Part shown: positions 47,607 through 57,070 of the stretch, in pieces
Numbering within the stretch: position 1 is the first letter of the stretch
How the letters are laid out: every line of letters begins with the position of its first letter
Source of the DNA: Halosimplex halobium
GTDB taxonomy: Archaea > Halobacteriota > Halobacteria > Halobacteriales > Haloarculaceae
Direction: 5' to 3'
DNA length: 64,000 bases
Assembly (NCBI RefSeq): GCF_051414055.1
Contig: NZ_JBLKNX010000004.1
Coordinates: 248,001 to 312,000, forward strand
Notes under the pieces: model-generated
What the model was told of the DNA's origin: nothing
Databases searched by the model: none
Seen by the model: only the letters and a program-made list of their open reading frames with translations
Translations under genes and position numbers: made by a program

Positions 47607-48656
47607 ATGGACTCAGACGACGCGGCGCTGCGGGAGCAGTTGCGGGTGTTCGGGCTCTCGGACAACGAGATCGACACGTACTTCGCGCTGCTGGAGCTCG
47701 GGGAGGCGACGACCAGCGCGGTCGCCGACGAGGCGGGCGTCACCCAGCGGACGGTGTACAACATCGCCGAGCGACTCGAGGGGCGGGGGCTCGTGCGGGT
47801 CAACGACCACGTCTCGCCGACGACGGTCCGGGCGCTCCCGCCGCGGGAGGCCATGGCCGACATCTCCGGGCGCATCGACGCGATGACCCCCGCGCTGGAG
47901 GAACGGTTCACCGAGACCGAGCCCCGCACCTCGGAGATCGAGATGGCCAAGTCCCGGCGGAAGGCCCTGAAGAACCTCCGTGAGGACATCGAGAGCGCGG
48001 CGTCGGAGGTGCTGGTCTCGGTGCCGGCGGACGTGGTCCCGGAGGTCGAGTCGGAACTGCGCGCGGCCCGCGAGCGCGGGGCGCTCGTGCTCCTGCTGGT
48101 CGGCGAGGTCGACGACTTCGACGAGGCGGCCGACCGGTACGCGGACCTGGCGACGGCCGTCCGCTGCTGGGGCGGCGAGATGGCCTTCGCCTACGCCGCC
48201 GACGACGAGCGGGCGATGATCGGCAGCCCGGAGGTGTTCGACGGCGCCTACTTCGAGGAGGGGGTCGTCTGGGTCTCCGAGTGGGGGCTGACGGGCGCGG
48301 TCATCGCCACGTTCCTCGGCGCCTACTGGCCGTTCCCGCGGGAGGTCTCGGTCGCCGACCCGCCCGAACTCCCGGCGACCTTCGAGTGGTTCCGGGCCGC
48401 GACGTTCGCCGCGGCCAGCCACCGCGAGACCGGCGCCGAGTTGCGCGCCGAGGTCGAAACCGAGAGCGGCGACCGGGTCGCGGGCCGCGTCCGCGAGGTG
48501 CGCCAGGCGCTGGTCGACCCCGTCACCAGCGAGTTCACGCTGGAGAACAGCCTCGTCGTCGAGGCCGACGACGGGCCGGTCAGCGTCGGCGCACCCGGCG
48601 GCTTCCTCGAAGACTACCGCGGGACGAGCGTCGTACTCCGGCCGGTCGAGGAGTGA
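47607..48656 (+). CDS. TrmB-family transcriptional regulator
   Basis: 349 residues. N-terminal winged helix: EQLRVFGLSDNEIDTYFALLELGEATTSAVADEAGVTQRTVYNIAERLEGRGLV. Residues about 95-225 form the PLD-like effector fold and the remainder a C-terminal TrmB_C-like domain (ATFEWFRAATF region). ATG 47607 opens the conserved domain. It follows the orphan solute-binding protein on the same strand, the likely target. This is the second TrmB protein in the window. Confidence 0.88.
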   Translation: MDSDDAALREQLRVFGLSDNEIDTYFALLELGEATTSAVADEAGVTQRTVYNIAERLEGRGLVRVNDHVSPTTVRALPPREAMADISGRIDAMTPALEERFTETEPRTSEIEMAKSRRKALKNLREDIESAASEVLVSVPADVVPEVESELRAARERGALVLLLVGEVDDFDEAADRYADLATAVRCWGGEMAFAYAADDERAMIGSPEVFDGAYFEEGVVWVSEWGLTGAVIATFLGAYWPFPREVSVADPPELPATFEWFRAATFAAASHRETGAELRAEVETESGDRVAGRVREVRQALVDPVTSEFTLENSLVVEADDGPVSVGAPGGFLEDYRGTSVVLRPVEE

Positions 48657-48689
48657 GAGCGCGGCAGAACGCGTATCGTCGTCGGACGG

Positions 48690-49085
48690 CTACTCGCCGG
48701 CGACGGCCTCGACGGCGGCCATCGCCTCTTTCCCGTCGGCGTCCTCGCCGAGCCACTCGTCGGCCCACGACTCGATGGCGTCGAACACCGGACAGAGCGA
48801 CTCCCCCTTCGCGGTCAGCGAGTAGAACGTCGCGACCGGGGCGTCTTCCTCGAGTCGGCGGTCGACCAGGTCCAGTTCCTGCAGGTCGTCGAGCACTCGT
48901 GAAAGCGTGCGCGAGCTCGCGCCGGTCGACCGTTTCAGTTCGTTGAACCGCTTCTCGCCCTCCTGGAGGTCGTACAGCACCACCAGCCGCCACTGCGAGC
49001 CGATCTGTTCGAGCGAGTCGACTACCGGACAGGCCTCGGGGTTGGCCGCCTCCGCGTTCGCGTTGGTCGCCATGTACCTCGCCAT
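48690..49085 (-). CDS. HxlR-family transcriptional regulator
   Basis: 131 residues. CPVVDSLEQIGSQWRLVVLYDLQEGEKRFNELKRSTGASSRTLSRVLDDLQELDLVDRR is the typical HxlR winged helix, with the redox-sensitive type of cysteine (near residue 19) retained. Either ATG 49085 or 49073 may start it; the second lies at leaderless distance from the palindrome ACCTACTTAGGT (49095-49106), which could serve as both promoter element and operator. Divergent from the leader ORF/DoxX pair, its probable target. Confidence 0.88.
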   Translation of the reverse strand: MARYMATNANAEAANPEACPVVDSLEQIGSQWRLVVLYDLQEGEKRFNELKRSTGASSRTLSRVLDDLQELDLVDRRLEEDAPVATFYSLTAKGESLCPVFDAIESWADEWLGEDADGKEAMAAVEAVAGE

Positions 49086-49094
49086 ACTGCACCC

Positions 49095-49106
49095 ACCTAC
49101 TTAGGT
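49095..49106. promoter_or_regulatory. Inverted repeat at the hxlR-type promoter, candidate operator
   Basis: ACCTA-CT-TAGGT overlaps the expected core promoter of the HxlR gene (about -22 to -33 from ATG 49073), the usual site for autorepression. Confidence 0.45.
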
Positions 49107-49266
49107 AGTTCGTTCACGAACCCGGTAACACCACGCTACCAGATTCCCTGCCGAAACTCGCCGGCCGTCGCGGCCACCAGCCGCTGTTCGCTGCCGGTTA
49201 CGCCCGGGAGTCACGTCGAGCACAGCCGGTAACATCGGCGTCTCCCGGTGACACGAGTGTCAGATA

Positions 49267-49276
49267 ACGTATATTT
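49267..49276 (+). promoter_or_regulatory. TATA element of the leader ORF / DoxX pair
   Basis: ACGTATATTT centred about 29 nt before ATG 49301, which fits a leaderless transcript beginning at the leader ORF rather than at the DoxX start. Confidence 0.6.
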
Positions 49277-49300
49277 GTGTGGGGGTCGTACGTGGTTTCG

Positions 49301-49375
49301 ATGTCAGAGACGCTCGGTCACGACGGTAGCACGGACGACGAACAGGCTGTGGTTCGAACGGAGGTGACGGCCTGA
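49301..49375 (+). CDS. 24-residue leader ORF coupled to DoxX
   Basis: ATG at 49301 at leaderless distance from the TATA element opens a 24-codon frame (MSETLGHDGSTDDEQAVVRT...). Its TGA overlaps the ATG of the DoxX gene by one base (TGATG), the classical arrangement for translational coupling. Its composition is acidic like real haloarchaeal proteins. It may be a small protein or only a coupling device. Confidence 0.55.
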   Translation: MSETLGHDGSTDDEQAVVRTEVTA

Positions 49376-49794
49376 TGGCCGTCGAGTCGGCCGCGGGCGA
49401 GGTGGTCTTCCTGCTCGCGCGGGTCCTGTTCGGCGGCGTCCTCGCGTTCATGGGCCTCAACCACTTCTCGGGTGTCGAGCAAATGAGCGGCTACGCGGAG
49501 ATGAAGGGTATCCCGGCGCCGGCGTTCTCGGTGGTGGCGTCCGGCGTCGTGCTCGTCCTCGGCGGGCTCGGGATCGTCCTCGGCGTCGCTCCCGTACTGG
49601 CGGCCGGCGCGCTCGCGACCTTCCTGCTGGTCTCGGCGGTGACGATGCACGACTTCTGGGCGGTCCCCGACGACCAGACCCAGGACGAGATGACGGGCTT
49701 CCTGAAGAACGTCGCGCTGGCCGGCGGCGCGCTCGCGCTCCTCGCGCTGGGCGGCCAGGCGTGGCCCTACGCGGTCGGGGTCGGTCTCTTCTGA
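49375..49794 (+). CDS. DoxX family membrane protein
   Basis: 139 residues with four hydrophobic helices: VVFLLARVLFGGVLAFMGLNHFSGVEQMSGYAEMKGIPAP is the DoxX opening, and MHDFWAVPDDQTQDEMTGFLKNVALAGGAL the conserved second half. DoxX proteins paired with HxlR regulators are common and often redox-linked. No TATA element lies close to its own start; translation is probably coupled to the 24-codon leader ORF. Confidence 0.88.
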   Translation: MAVESAAGEVVFLLARVLFGGVLAFMGLNHFSGVEQMSGYAEMKGIPAPAFSVVASGVVLVLGGLGIVLGVAPVLAAGALATFLLVSAVTMHDFWAVPDDQTQDEMTGFLKNVALAGGALALLALGGQAWPYAVGVGLF

Positions 49795-49884
49795 GGTGAT
49801 TCGCGGGCGGCTCCGGTTCGGCGGTGACACGGGTCGGTTCGGGATCGGCGAGCGCTCGCCGACCTCTCCGTCACGGCGTCCCCG

Positions 49885-51567
49885 TCAGCGATCCACGTCG
49901 CCCATGATGGGGTCGAGGCTTCCGATGGTGGCGATGAGGTCGGCGACGAACTCGCCGCGGGCGGCCTCCTCCAGCGCGGAGAGATTCGAGAAGGAGGGGC
50001 CGCGGATTTTGAAGCGAGCGGGCTTGTCCGTGCCGTCGGCGCGGATGTAGATGCCGAGTTCCCCCTTGGCGGACTCGACGGCGCGGTAGATCTCGGTGTC
50101 GGGGTCGGGTCGCAGCGTCCGCGGGACGTTCGCCTGCACGGTGCGCTCGTCCTCGGGCCACCCCTCCAGCAGGTCGACGCACTGTTCGATGATCCGGGCG
50201 GACTCCTCTATCTCTCGCAGGCGCACGAGCACGCGCGCGTAGTTGTCCCCGCCGTCCTCGGTGACCACGTCCCAGTCGAGTTCGGGGTAGTAGCCGTACG
50301 GGTCGTCCCGGCGCAGGTCGTAGTCGACGCCCGACCCCCGGGCGACGGGGCCGGTACAGCCGTACTCCTTGACTGTCTCGGCCGATAGCTCCCCGGTCTC
50401 GACCGTGCGGATCTGGAAGACCTCGTTGCTGGTCAGGAGATCGTGGTACTCGGCGAGCCGCTCGGGCAGGTCGTCGAGAAACTCGCGGATCTCGGCGAAG
50501 AAGTCCGCGCGGGGGTCGGGCAGATCCCACGCCACCCCGCCCAGCCGGAAGTAGTTGAACATCAGGCGCTGGCCGGTCAGGTCCTCCAGGATGGACTGGA
50601 CGCGCTCGCGCTCCTCGATCCCGTACATGAACACGGCGGTGAACTCGCCGATCACGTCCAGCGCGTAGGTGGCGACGGCGAGGAAATGCCCGAGCAGCCG
50701 CGAGAGTTCGGCGCTCATCGTCCGTATCACCTGGGCGTACTCGGGCACGTCGATGTCGGCCAGGTCCTCGGCGACGCGGGCGTAGGCCCACTCGTTGCAG
50801 AGGCCGGCGCCCGACCAGTCCCACCGGTCCGGGTAGGGCATGATCTGGTGGCGGTAGGTGCCCTGCTGGCACATCTGCTCCTCGCAGCGGTGGATGTAGC
50901 CGATGTCGGGAGTCACCTCGGCGACGTACTCGCCGTCGAGCGTGGCGCCGACGCGGAGCACGCCGTGGGTCGCCGGGTGGTGCGGGCCGAGGTTGACGTA
51001 CATCGTGTCGCCGTCGCGGTGGTCGTCGGCCAGCGGGTTCTCGTGCTCGCGGAAGGTGACGATTTGCGGTTCCTCACCGCTGAAGTCCGGGTCCAGTGGG
51101 TGGCCCTGCCAGGTCTCCGGCAGGAGGATCCGCCGCAGGTCCGGGTGGTCGTCGTACTCGATCCCCACGAGGTCGTAGGCCTCCCGCTCGTGCCAGTCGG
51201 CGGTCGGGTACACCGGTGCCGCGCTCTCCTGTTCGGGGCGAGCGGCGGGCGTCGGGACGACGACGGACAGTTCCCGGGTGGGGTCGTCGTAGCTCCGGAG
51301 GTGGTATATCGACTCGTAGCGGTCGCCGTAGGCCTGGCCGGTGACGCAGGCGCAGTGGTCGAAGCCCGCCCGCTCGCGCAGCGCCGACAGCGCCGCCTGC
51401 ACGCGGTCGGCCCGGACGACGAGCGCAGGGGCGTTCAGATGCTGTTCGGTGTCGGTGACGGCGTCGTCGGGGACGACCGACAGGGCCGCCTCCAGCGGCG
51501 AGTCGGCGTCCGCCGTTGCTGTGACGTTCTCGGCCCGTTCGTCCACCTGTCGCTGTCGCTGGTCCAT
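49885..51567 (-). CDS. nuoCD: NADH-quinone oxidoreductase-like subunit CD fusion
   Basis: 560 residues. NuoC domain (about 25-170, with AGFDHCACVTGQAYGDRYESIYHL and ADWHEREAYDLVGIEYDDHPDLRRILLPE) fused to the NuoD/49-kDa domain (about 185-560, with LGPHHPATHGVLR, GYIHRCEEQMCQQGTYRHQIMPYPDRWD and terminal GSLDPIMGDVDR). It forms part of the peripheral arm of the respiratory complex I-like enzyme near the quinone site. Fusion is normal in haloarchaea, but there the gene lies in a nuo operon; here no other nuo gene is adjacent. Confidence 0.92.
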   Translation of the reverse strand: MDQRQRQVDERAENVTATADADSPLEAALSVVPDDAVTDTEQHLNAPALVVRADRVQAALSALRERAGFDHCACVTGQAYGDRYESIYHLRSYDDPTRELSVVVPTPAARPEQESAAPVYPTADWHEREAYDLVGIEYDDHPDLRRILLPETWQGHPLDPDFSGEEPQIVTFREHENPLADDHRDGDTMYVNLGPHHPATHGVLRVGATLDGEYVAEVTPDIGYIHRCEEQMCQQGTYRHQIMPYPDRWDWSGAGLCNEWAYARVAEDLADIDVPEYAQVIRTMSAELSRLLGHFLAVATYALDVIGEFTAVFMYGIEERERVQSILEDLTGQRLMFNYFRLGGVAWDLPDPRADFFAEIREFLDDLPERLAEYHDLLTSNEVFQIRTVETGELSAETVKEYGCTGPVARGSGVDYDLRRDDPYGYYPELDWDVVTEDGGDNYARVLVRLREIEESARIIEQCVDLLEGWPEDERTVQANVPRTLRPDPDTEIYRAVESAKGELGIYIRADGTDKPARFKIRGPSFSNLSALEEAARGEFVADLIATIGSLDPIMGDVDR

Positions 51568-51652
51568 ACGCGCCGTTGGCGCGGTCGGATAATCGCCGTT
51601 GGCCCTCACGGGTGGGTGGGATTTAAGTCGGACCGGCGGCACCGATCGGGCG

Positions 51653-52318
51653 ATGCGGTACCTGCGCGTCGCGGTCCACCAGGAACCGGCCGTGCGACAC
51701 CCGATGCACCAGTTCGTCGTCGAGCGGGAGGGGTACAGCGTCTCGCGGCTGCTGCAGTACAACACGGCGCTGGACGAGGACCCGGCCTTCCTGTTTCACG
51801 TCGACGGCGACCCCGACCCCTACGAGCCGGCGCTGCGGGCGACCGAGAGTGTGTCGACCTACGAGATCTCCCGGTGTCCCGACGACACGTTCTACCTCTA
51901 CGTCCGCGAGTCGATCCCGGAGCACAGCCGGGACTTCGTCGGCGCGCTCACCCAGCCGGGGCTGGTCGGAGTGATGCCCATCGAGTACCGCGCCGACGGG
52001 ACCGTCCGGCTGACCGCGGTCGGCCCCGCCGAGAAGCTCCAGACCGCCGTCGAGGAGATGCCCGGGGGGATGGACGCCGAGGTGCTGGAGGTCGGCGAGT
52101 ACGACGCCCGGCGGCTGGACGCCGGGGGCGACCTGACCGACCGGCAGTTCGAGGCCGTCGTCGCGGCGGTCGACTGCGGCTACTACGAGACCCCCCGCGA
52201 GGGCAGCGTCGAGGACGTGGGCGACCGCCTCGACTGCGCGCCCGGCACCGCCGCCGAACTGCTGCGCCGGGCCGAGCGCTCGGTCATGCGAAACGTCGTC
52301 TCGACGGGACCGTTCTGA
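51653..52318 (+). CDS. Bat-like helix-turn-helix regulator (HTH_10 type)
   Basis: 221 residues. An N-terminal sensor-like region (1-150) is followed by DLTDRQFEAVVAAVDCGYYETPREGSVEDVGDRLDCAPGTAAELLRRAERSVMRNVV, the HTH_10 domain of the bacterio-opsin activator family. ATG 51653 lies 29 nt after GATTTAAG (51620-51627), so it is leaderless. Divergent from nuoCD. Targets unknown; a Bat-like site upstream of crtB in the same window is noted separately. Confidence 0.88.
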   Translation: MRYLRVAVHQEPAVRHPMHQFVVEREGYSVSRLLQYNTALDEDPAFLFHVDGDPDPYEPALRATESVSTYEISRCPDDTFYLYVRESIPEHSRDFVGALTQPGLVGVMPIEYRADGTVRLTAVGPAEKLQTAVEEMPGGMDAEVLEVGEYDARRLDAGGDLTDRQFEAVVAAVDCGYYETPREGSVEDVGDRLDCAPGTAAELLRRAERSVMRNVVSTGPF

Positions 52319-52361
52319 CGGCGGGGGAGAGTTTTTCCGCCGGGCGGTCGTCCGTTCGTCC

Positions 52362-52691
52362 ATGCGACATCAGCCGCCCGGAGCGCGGGCTCCGGAGTCG
52401 CGACGGTGGTACCTCCGCGCGTACGGCAGAGCCGTCGGCGCCGTCCTCCTTGCGCTGTCGGTCCTGTTCGCGGTGTTCCTCGCAGTCGGCCCCGACCCGC
52501 TGTGGCCGAACCCGGACGGGTCGCCGTCGGCGATCGCGGCGCGCTACGGATTCGCGGTCGTCGGCCGCCCGTATCTCCCCCAGTTCGTCGACTTCCTCGC
52601 CTCGCGGCTGACGAGTCCGCTGGTCGCCGGGCCGCTCCTCGCCGCCGGTACCGTGACGCTCGCGCTGGTCGCCCGCGAGCGCCGGACCTGA
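52362..52691 (+). CDS. Small membrane protein
   Basis: 109 residues with hydrophobic helices at about 25-42 and 84-104 and a middle polar loop (DPLWPNPDGSPSAIAARYGFAVVGRPYL). Not a family I recognise. It lies 43 nt after the Bat-like gene and 40 nt before the lipoate ligase-like gene. Confidence 0.65.
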   Translation: MRHQPPGARAPESRRWYLRAYGRAVGAVLLALSVLFAVFLAVGPDPLWPNPDGSPSAIAARYGFAVVGRPYLPQFVDFLASRLTSPLVAGPLLAAGTVTLALVARERRT

Positions 52692-52731
52692 CGAACGCAA
52701 CCCCTAACCTGGCGCTGTCCCAACTCCGCCC

Positions 52732-53541
52732 ATGAGCCTGGCCGACCGGGAGTGGCGGCTGATCGCCGAGGAGTCCCGCCCGGGGCCGATGAACATGGCG
52801 CTGGACGAGACGGCCGCCGAGACTGCCGCCGAGGAGGGGGTCCGCACCCTCCGGGTCTACCGCTGGGAGCCCAGCACGCTCTCGCTGGGCTACCACCAGG
52901 ACCCCGCGACGGTCGACTGGGAGTACTGCGAGCGCGAGGGGGTGGCGGTCACCCGCCGGCCGACCGGCGGCGGCGCCATCTACCACGACAGCCACGGCGA
53001 CATCTCCTACTCCGTGGTCGCGCCGGCCGACGAACTCCCCGGCGACCTCATGGACTCCTACGAGTTGCTCTGCGAACCGCTGTTCGACGCCCTCGACGGG
53101 ATGGGCGTCGACGCGCACTTCGCCGACGCGGAGCGGCAGGCGGTGTACGAGCCGGCGTGTTACCTCCGGGCGCTGCACCCTGCCCACGACGTGGTCGCCG
53201 GCGACGGCCGGAAGATCTCGGGCAACGCCCAGTACCGCCAGAAGGCGGCGGTCGTCCAGCACGGCTCGATCACCTTCGCGCGGACGACCGACCGTCACCT
53301 GAACTGTTTCGACGACCCGGACGCCACCGCCGCCGAGTTCGACGAGCGCGTGACGAGCGTCCGCGAGCAGTCGGGGATCGACAGGGACGAGGCCGTCGCG
53401 GAGCTGGAGGGGGCGCTCCGGTCGTGGGCCGATGCCCACGAAGGCACGTGGTTGGAGTCGGAACTGTCGCGGGCGCGGGAGCGAGCACGGGAGAAGTACG
53501 AGGACGCGGGGTGGACGAAGGACGGCGACGACCCGCTGTGA
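52732..53541 (+). CDS. Lipoate-protein ligase A family protein
   Basis: 269 residues of the biotin/lipoate ligase fold: WRLIAEESRPGPMNMALDET start, LSLGYHQDP, RRPTGGGAIYHD (the lipoate-binding RRxxGGGxxxHD block), GRKISGNAQYRQKAAVVQHGSITF with the invariant lysine. It attaches or transfers octanoyl/lipoyl groups to 2-oxoacid dehydrogenase or glycine cleavage proteins; ligase versus octanoyltransferase activity cannot be decided from sequence. Confidence 0.9.
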   Translation: MSLADREWRLIAEESRPGPMNMALDETAAETAAEEGVRTLRVYRWEPSTLSLGYHQDPATVDWEYCEREGVAVTRRPTGGGAIYHDSHGDISYSVVAPADELPGDLMDSYELLCEPLFDALDGMGVDAHFADAERQAVYEPACYLRALHPAHDVVAGDGRKISGNAQYRQKAAVVQHGSITFARTTDRHLNCFDDPDATAAEFDERVTSVREQSGIDRDEAVAELEGALRSWADAHEGTWLESELSRARERAREKYEDAGWTKDGDDPL

Positions 53542-53566
53542 GGATAGCGGGCGCCGGGGCGCTCGC

Positions 53567-54667
53567 TCAGCCCTCGAAGCCGTCCTCGAATCGGAAGGTA
53601 CCGTCCCGCTGGACGACCTCGCCGTCGACCTCGATGTACGAGTCCTCGCTCATGTCGACGATCATGTCCATGTGCATCGCCGAGTCGTTCCCTTCCAGGT
53701 CGCTGTCGTCGGGGACGTTCTCGTCGATGGTGCGACCGAGTGCCATGTGGACGGTGTCGCCCATCTTCTCGTCGAACAGCATGTTGTAGGTGAATCGGTC
53801 GATATCGCGGTTCATCCCGATGCCCAGTTCGCCCAGTCGCTTCGCGCCGGGGTCGGTGTCCAGCACCGCTGCGAGCACCTCCTCGTTTTTCGCCGCCTCG
53901 AACTCGACGACCTCTCCCTCCTCGAAGACGAGGCGCACGTCCTCGACCTCCCGGCCCTGGGCCATCAGGGGCATGTCGAACAGCACCTCGCCGTCGACGC
54001 TGTCGGGGACGGGCGCGGTGAACACCTCGCCGCCGGGGAGGTTCTTCTCGGCGTAGTCGTTGACGGGGTTCATCCCCGCGACGGACATGGTCACGTCGGT
54101 CGTGTCGCCGGAGACGATCCGGACCTCGTCGGCGCCCTCCAGGATCTCGACCATGTTGGCCTGGAACTCGCGCTGTTCGTCCCAGTCTTTGGTGACGGCG
54201 TCGTAGACGAAGTCCTCGTAGGCCTCGGTGCTCATCTCGGCGTCCTGGGCGTTTCCGGGCGCGGGGTACTGCGTGCCGACCCAGCGCTTGTCCATGTAGG
54301 CGTCCTGAATCGGCTTCATGAGCTTCGAGTAGGCCGCGTTCTTCTCGGGCGGCACGTCGCCGGTCTCGTTGGTGTTGCGCGCCGACCGGATCGCGATGGC
54401 GACGTCGATCTCCTCGACCAGCGCCTGCAGGGCAGCCGGCGGTTCGTCGTAGTCGTCGGGGTCCATCGCACGCATGAACGCCCGTCGCCCGCGACTGGAG
54501 CCGCCGAGCGTGACGCTCTGTGCGCCGCGCTCGCCGATGCGCTCCTCCAGCGCGACGACCAGGTCCTCGGCCTCCGGCGACGCCGTGATCAGCACCTCGT
54601 CGCCGGCTTCGATCCCGACCGAGTGGTCGACGATGACGTCCGCGTGGTCCTCGACTCGTGGGTCCAT
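53567..54667 (-). CDS. Aminopeptidase, peptidase family M29
   Basis: 366 residues, normal for M29. DHSVGIEAGDEVLITASPEAEDLV start; metal-site region ELGIGMN, FTYNMLFDEKMGDTVHMALGRTIDEN and NDSAMHMDMIVDM at the C-terminus, which contain the conserved Glu, His and Asp ligands. A cytoplasmic metal-dependent aminopeptidase. ATG 54667 begins the domain. Convergent with the lipoate ligase-like gene (25 nt apart). Confidence 0.93.
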   Translation of the reverse strand: MDPRVEDHADVIVDHSVGIEAGDEVLITASPEAEDLVVALEERIGERGAQSVTLGGSSRGRRAFMRAMDPDDYDEPPAALQALVEEIDVAIAIRSARNTNETGDVPPEKNAAYSKLMKPIQDAYMDKRWVGTQYPAPGNAQDAEMSTEAYEDFVYDAVTKDWDEQREFQANMVEILEGADEVRIVSGDTTDVTMSVAGMNPVNDYAEKNLPGGEVFTAPVPDSVDGEVLFDMPLMAQGREVEDVRLVFEEGEVVEFEAAKNEEVLAAVLDTDPGAKRLGELGIGMNRDIDRFTYNMLFDEKMGDTVHMALGRTIDENVPDDSDLEGNDSAMHMDMIVDMSEDSYIEVDGEVVQRDGTFRFEDGFEG

Positions 54668-54811
54668 ACCGGTCGGTCGCCCGGCAGCCAATTAACGGTT
54701 CCCCGACGGAGCGGTCCCGTCTCCTTCGAGGGGCCGACCCCGGGGGAGGGGGTCGTTACCCCCGATGTTGAGGGCGGCGACCCAACCGCGGCGAACGCCT
54801 ACGGCGAGACG

Positions 54812-55774
<963 letters not shown>

Positions 55775-56221
55775 ACCTTTCGGCTTTCCGTGTCGGCGTG
55801 CGCTGTCGCGTGTTTCATCGCGCGACCGAAGCCGCGCGAGGTCCTCGTGAACTCGTGAGCGAAGGCTCGTCGGAGCGTGCTCCGACGGTGGATGAGCAAC
55901 GCAGGCGAGCGAAGCGAGCCGAGTAGCGCAGTCGGCTGGGGAGGTGTGTGGCTGGCCCCGGCGCTGTGCGGTCGTGGTCTCCTGGCGGACTGAACGGGCG
56001 AGGCCCGCTCGCGCCGACAGTCGCCTGAGCGACCCCTATCCGAGCGAAGCGAGGATATGTCGCTCAGCGACCGCGAGCGGGCCGAGGGCTTTCATCGCGT
56101 GCTGTTTCCTGCGGCTGGTCCGACTCAGAGCGAGCGGGCCGAGGGCGTTCAGCGTCCGTCGCCACCGGACGCGACTCGATCCGGCAGGAACTACAGGACG
56201 GCGAACTCACACGAACAGCGC
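55775..56221. other. Spacer holding the left inverted repeat
   Basis: 447 nt with no supported gene. It contains the left inverted repeat (55832-56089), a GTCGGAGC-GT-GCTCCGAC hairpin, GAGCGAAGCGAGC blocks, and a shorter extra copy of the GAGCGGGCCGAGGGC element near 56134-56150. Confidence 0.7.
55832..56089. repeat. Left inverted repeat flanking the methyltransferase gene
   Basis: 55832-55897 is a 66-bp perfect inverted match to 57427-57492, and 55984-56034 a 51-bp inverted match to 57246-57296. A further stretch to 56089 matches with one or two changes. The middle is diverged but alignable. Confidence 0.9.
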
Positions 56222-57070
56222 TCAGACACGGCCGACGGTCACGAAGAAGGGGACCGTCTCGGTGCGGACGTACTCCTCGTCGCTCATCTGGTCGACCACG
56301 TCGCGGCCCATCGCGCGCCACGCCGAGTGCAGGTCGTCGTACTCCCCCTCGGTGGTCGCCCCCGAGAGGATCGTCTCGCGGTCGTCGGCCAGCCCCTCGC
56401 CGGTGACCTTCCGGCGGGCGGCCTCGACGGCCGCCTCGGAGTAGGGCGGCGCCACCACCCGCTCGTGGTCGTACCGCCGTGTCGAGACGATGCCGAGGCC
56501 GGCCTCCTCGAACACGTCGCGGGCGCCCGCGCCGAGGGTCACGTCGGTCTCGACGCCGTCGAGGAATCGCTCGCGGGCGCGGCGGGCCAGCGGCGGCTCG
56601 GCGTCGACCGTCGAGTCGACACTGACGGCGCCGTTGTCCGGCTCGACGGCGGCCACGAGACCCGAGGAGACACGGGCGAACTCCTCGACCGCGCCGACGG
56701 GGTCGGGCAGGTTGATGAGCAGCGCCTGGCAGACCACCAGGTCGACGGCGTCCGCGGTGAACGGCAGGCGCGTCGCGTCCGCGCGGACGACGGGCGCGAA
56801 CTCGCCCGCGACCGAGAGCAGCCGCGGGTCCGCGTCGGCGCCGATCACTTCGGCGCCGCTCTCCTCGGCGAGGACGCGCGTGAGTTCGCCCGTCCCGCAG
56901 CCCACGTCGAGGATGCGTTCGCGGCTTCCGAGGTCCAGATCCGACAGGGCCTCGCGGGAGTCGGCCCACATCCCCTCGCGGGTCGTCTCCAGGTAGTCGG
57001 CGCTGAACTCTCGCACTGGGCGTTCGTTCGACGCCGCGGCCGCATAGGCGCGTCGGTCGATACTCGGCAC
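56222..57070 (-). CDS. SAM-dependent methyltransferase
   Basis: 282 residues. SAM-binding motif I ILDVGCGTGELTRVL near residue 60, acidic GADADPRLLSVA at motif II, then ADATRLPFTADAVDLVVCQALLINLPDP, typical of class I small-molecule methyltransferases. The C-terminal half (AVEPDNGAVSVDS onward) resembles UbiE/COQ5-like enzymes. The substrate is unknown. GTG 57070 is the likely start, because more upstream codons run into the inverted repeat. It is the only gene inside a segment bounded by long inverted repeats. Confidence 0.88.
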   Translation of the reverse strand: MPSIDRRAYAAAASNERPVREFSADYLETTREGMWADSREALSDLDLGSRERILDVGCGTGELTRVLAEESGAEVIGADADPRLLSVAGEFAPVVRADATRLPFTADAVDLVVCQALLINLPDPVGAVEEFARVSSGLVAAVEPDNGAVSVDSTVDAEPPLARRARERFLDGVETDVTLGAGARDVFEEAGLGIVSTRRYDHERVVAPPYSEAAVEAARRKVTGEGLADDRETILSGATTEGEYDDLHSAWRAMGRDVVDQMSDEEYVRTETVPFFVTVGRV

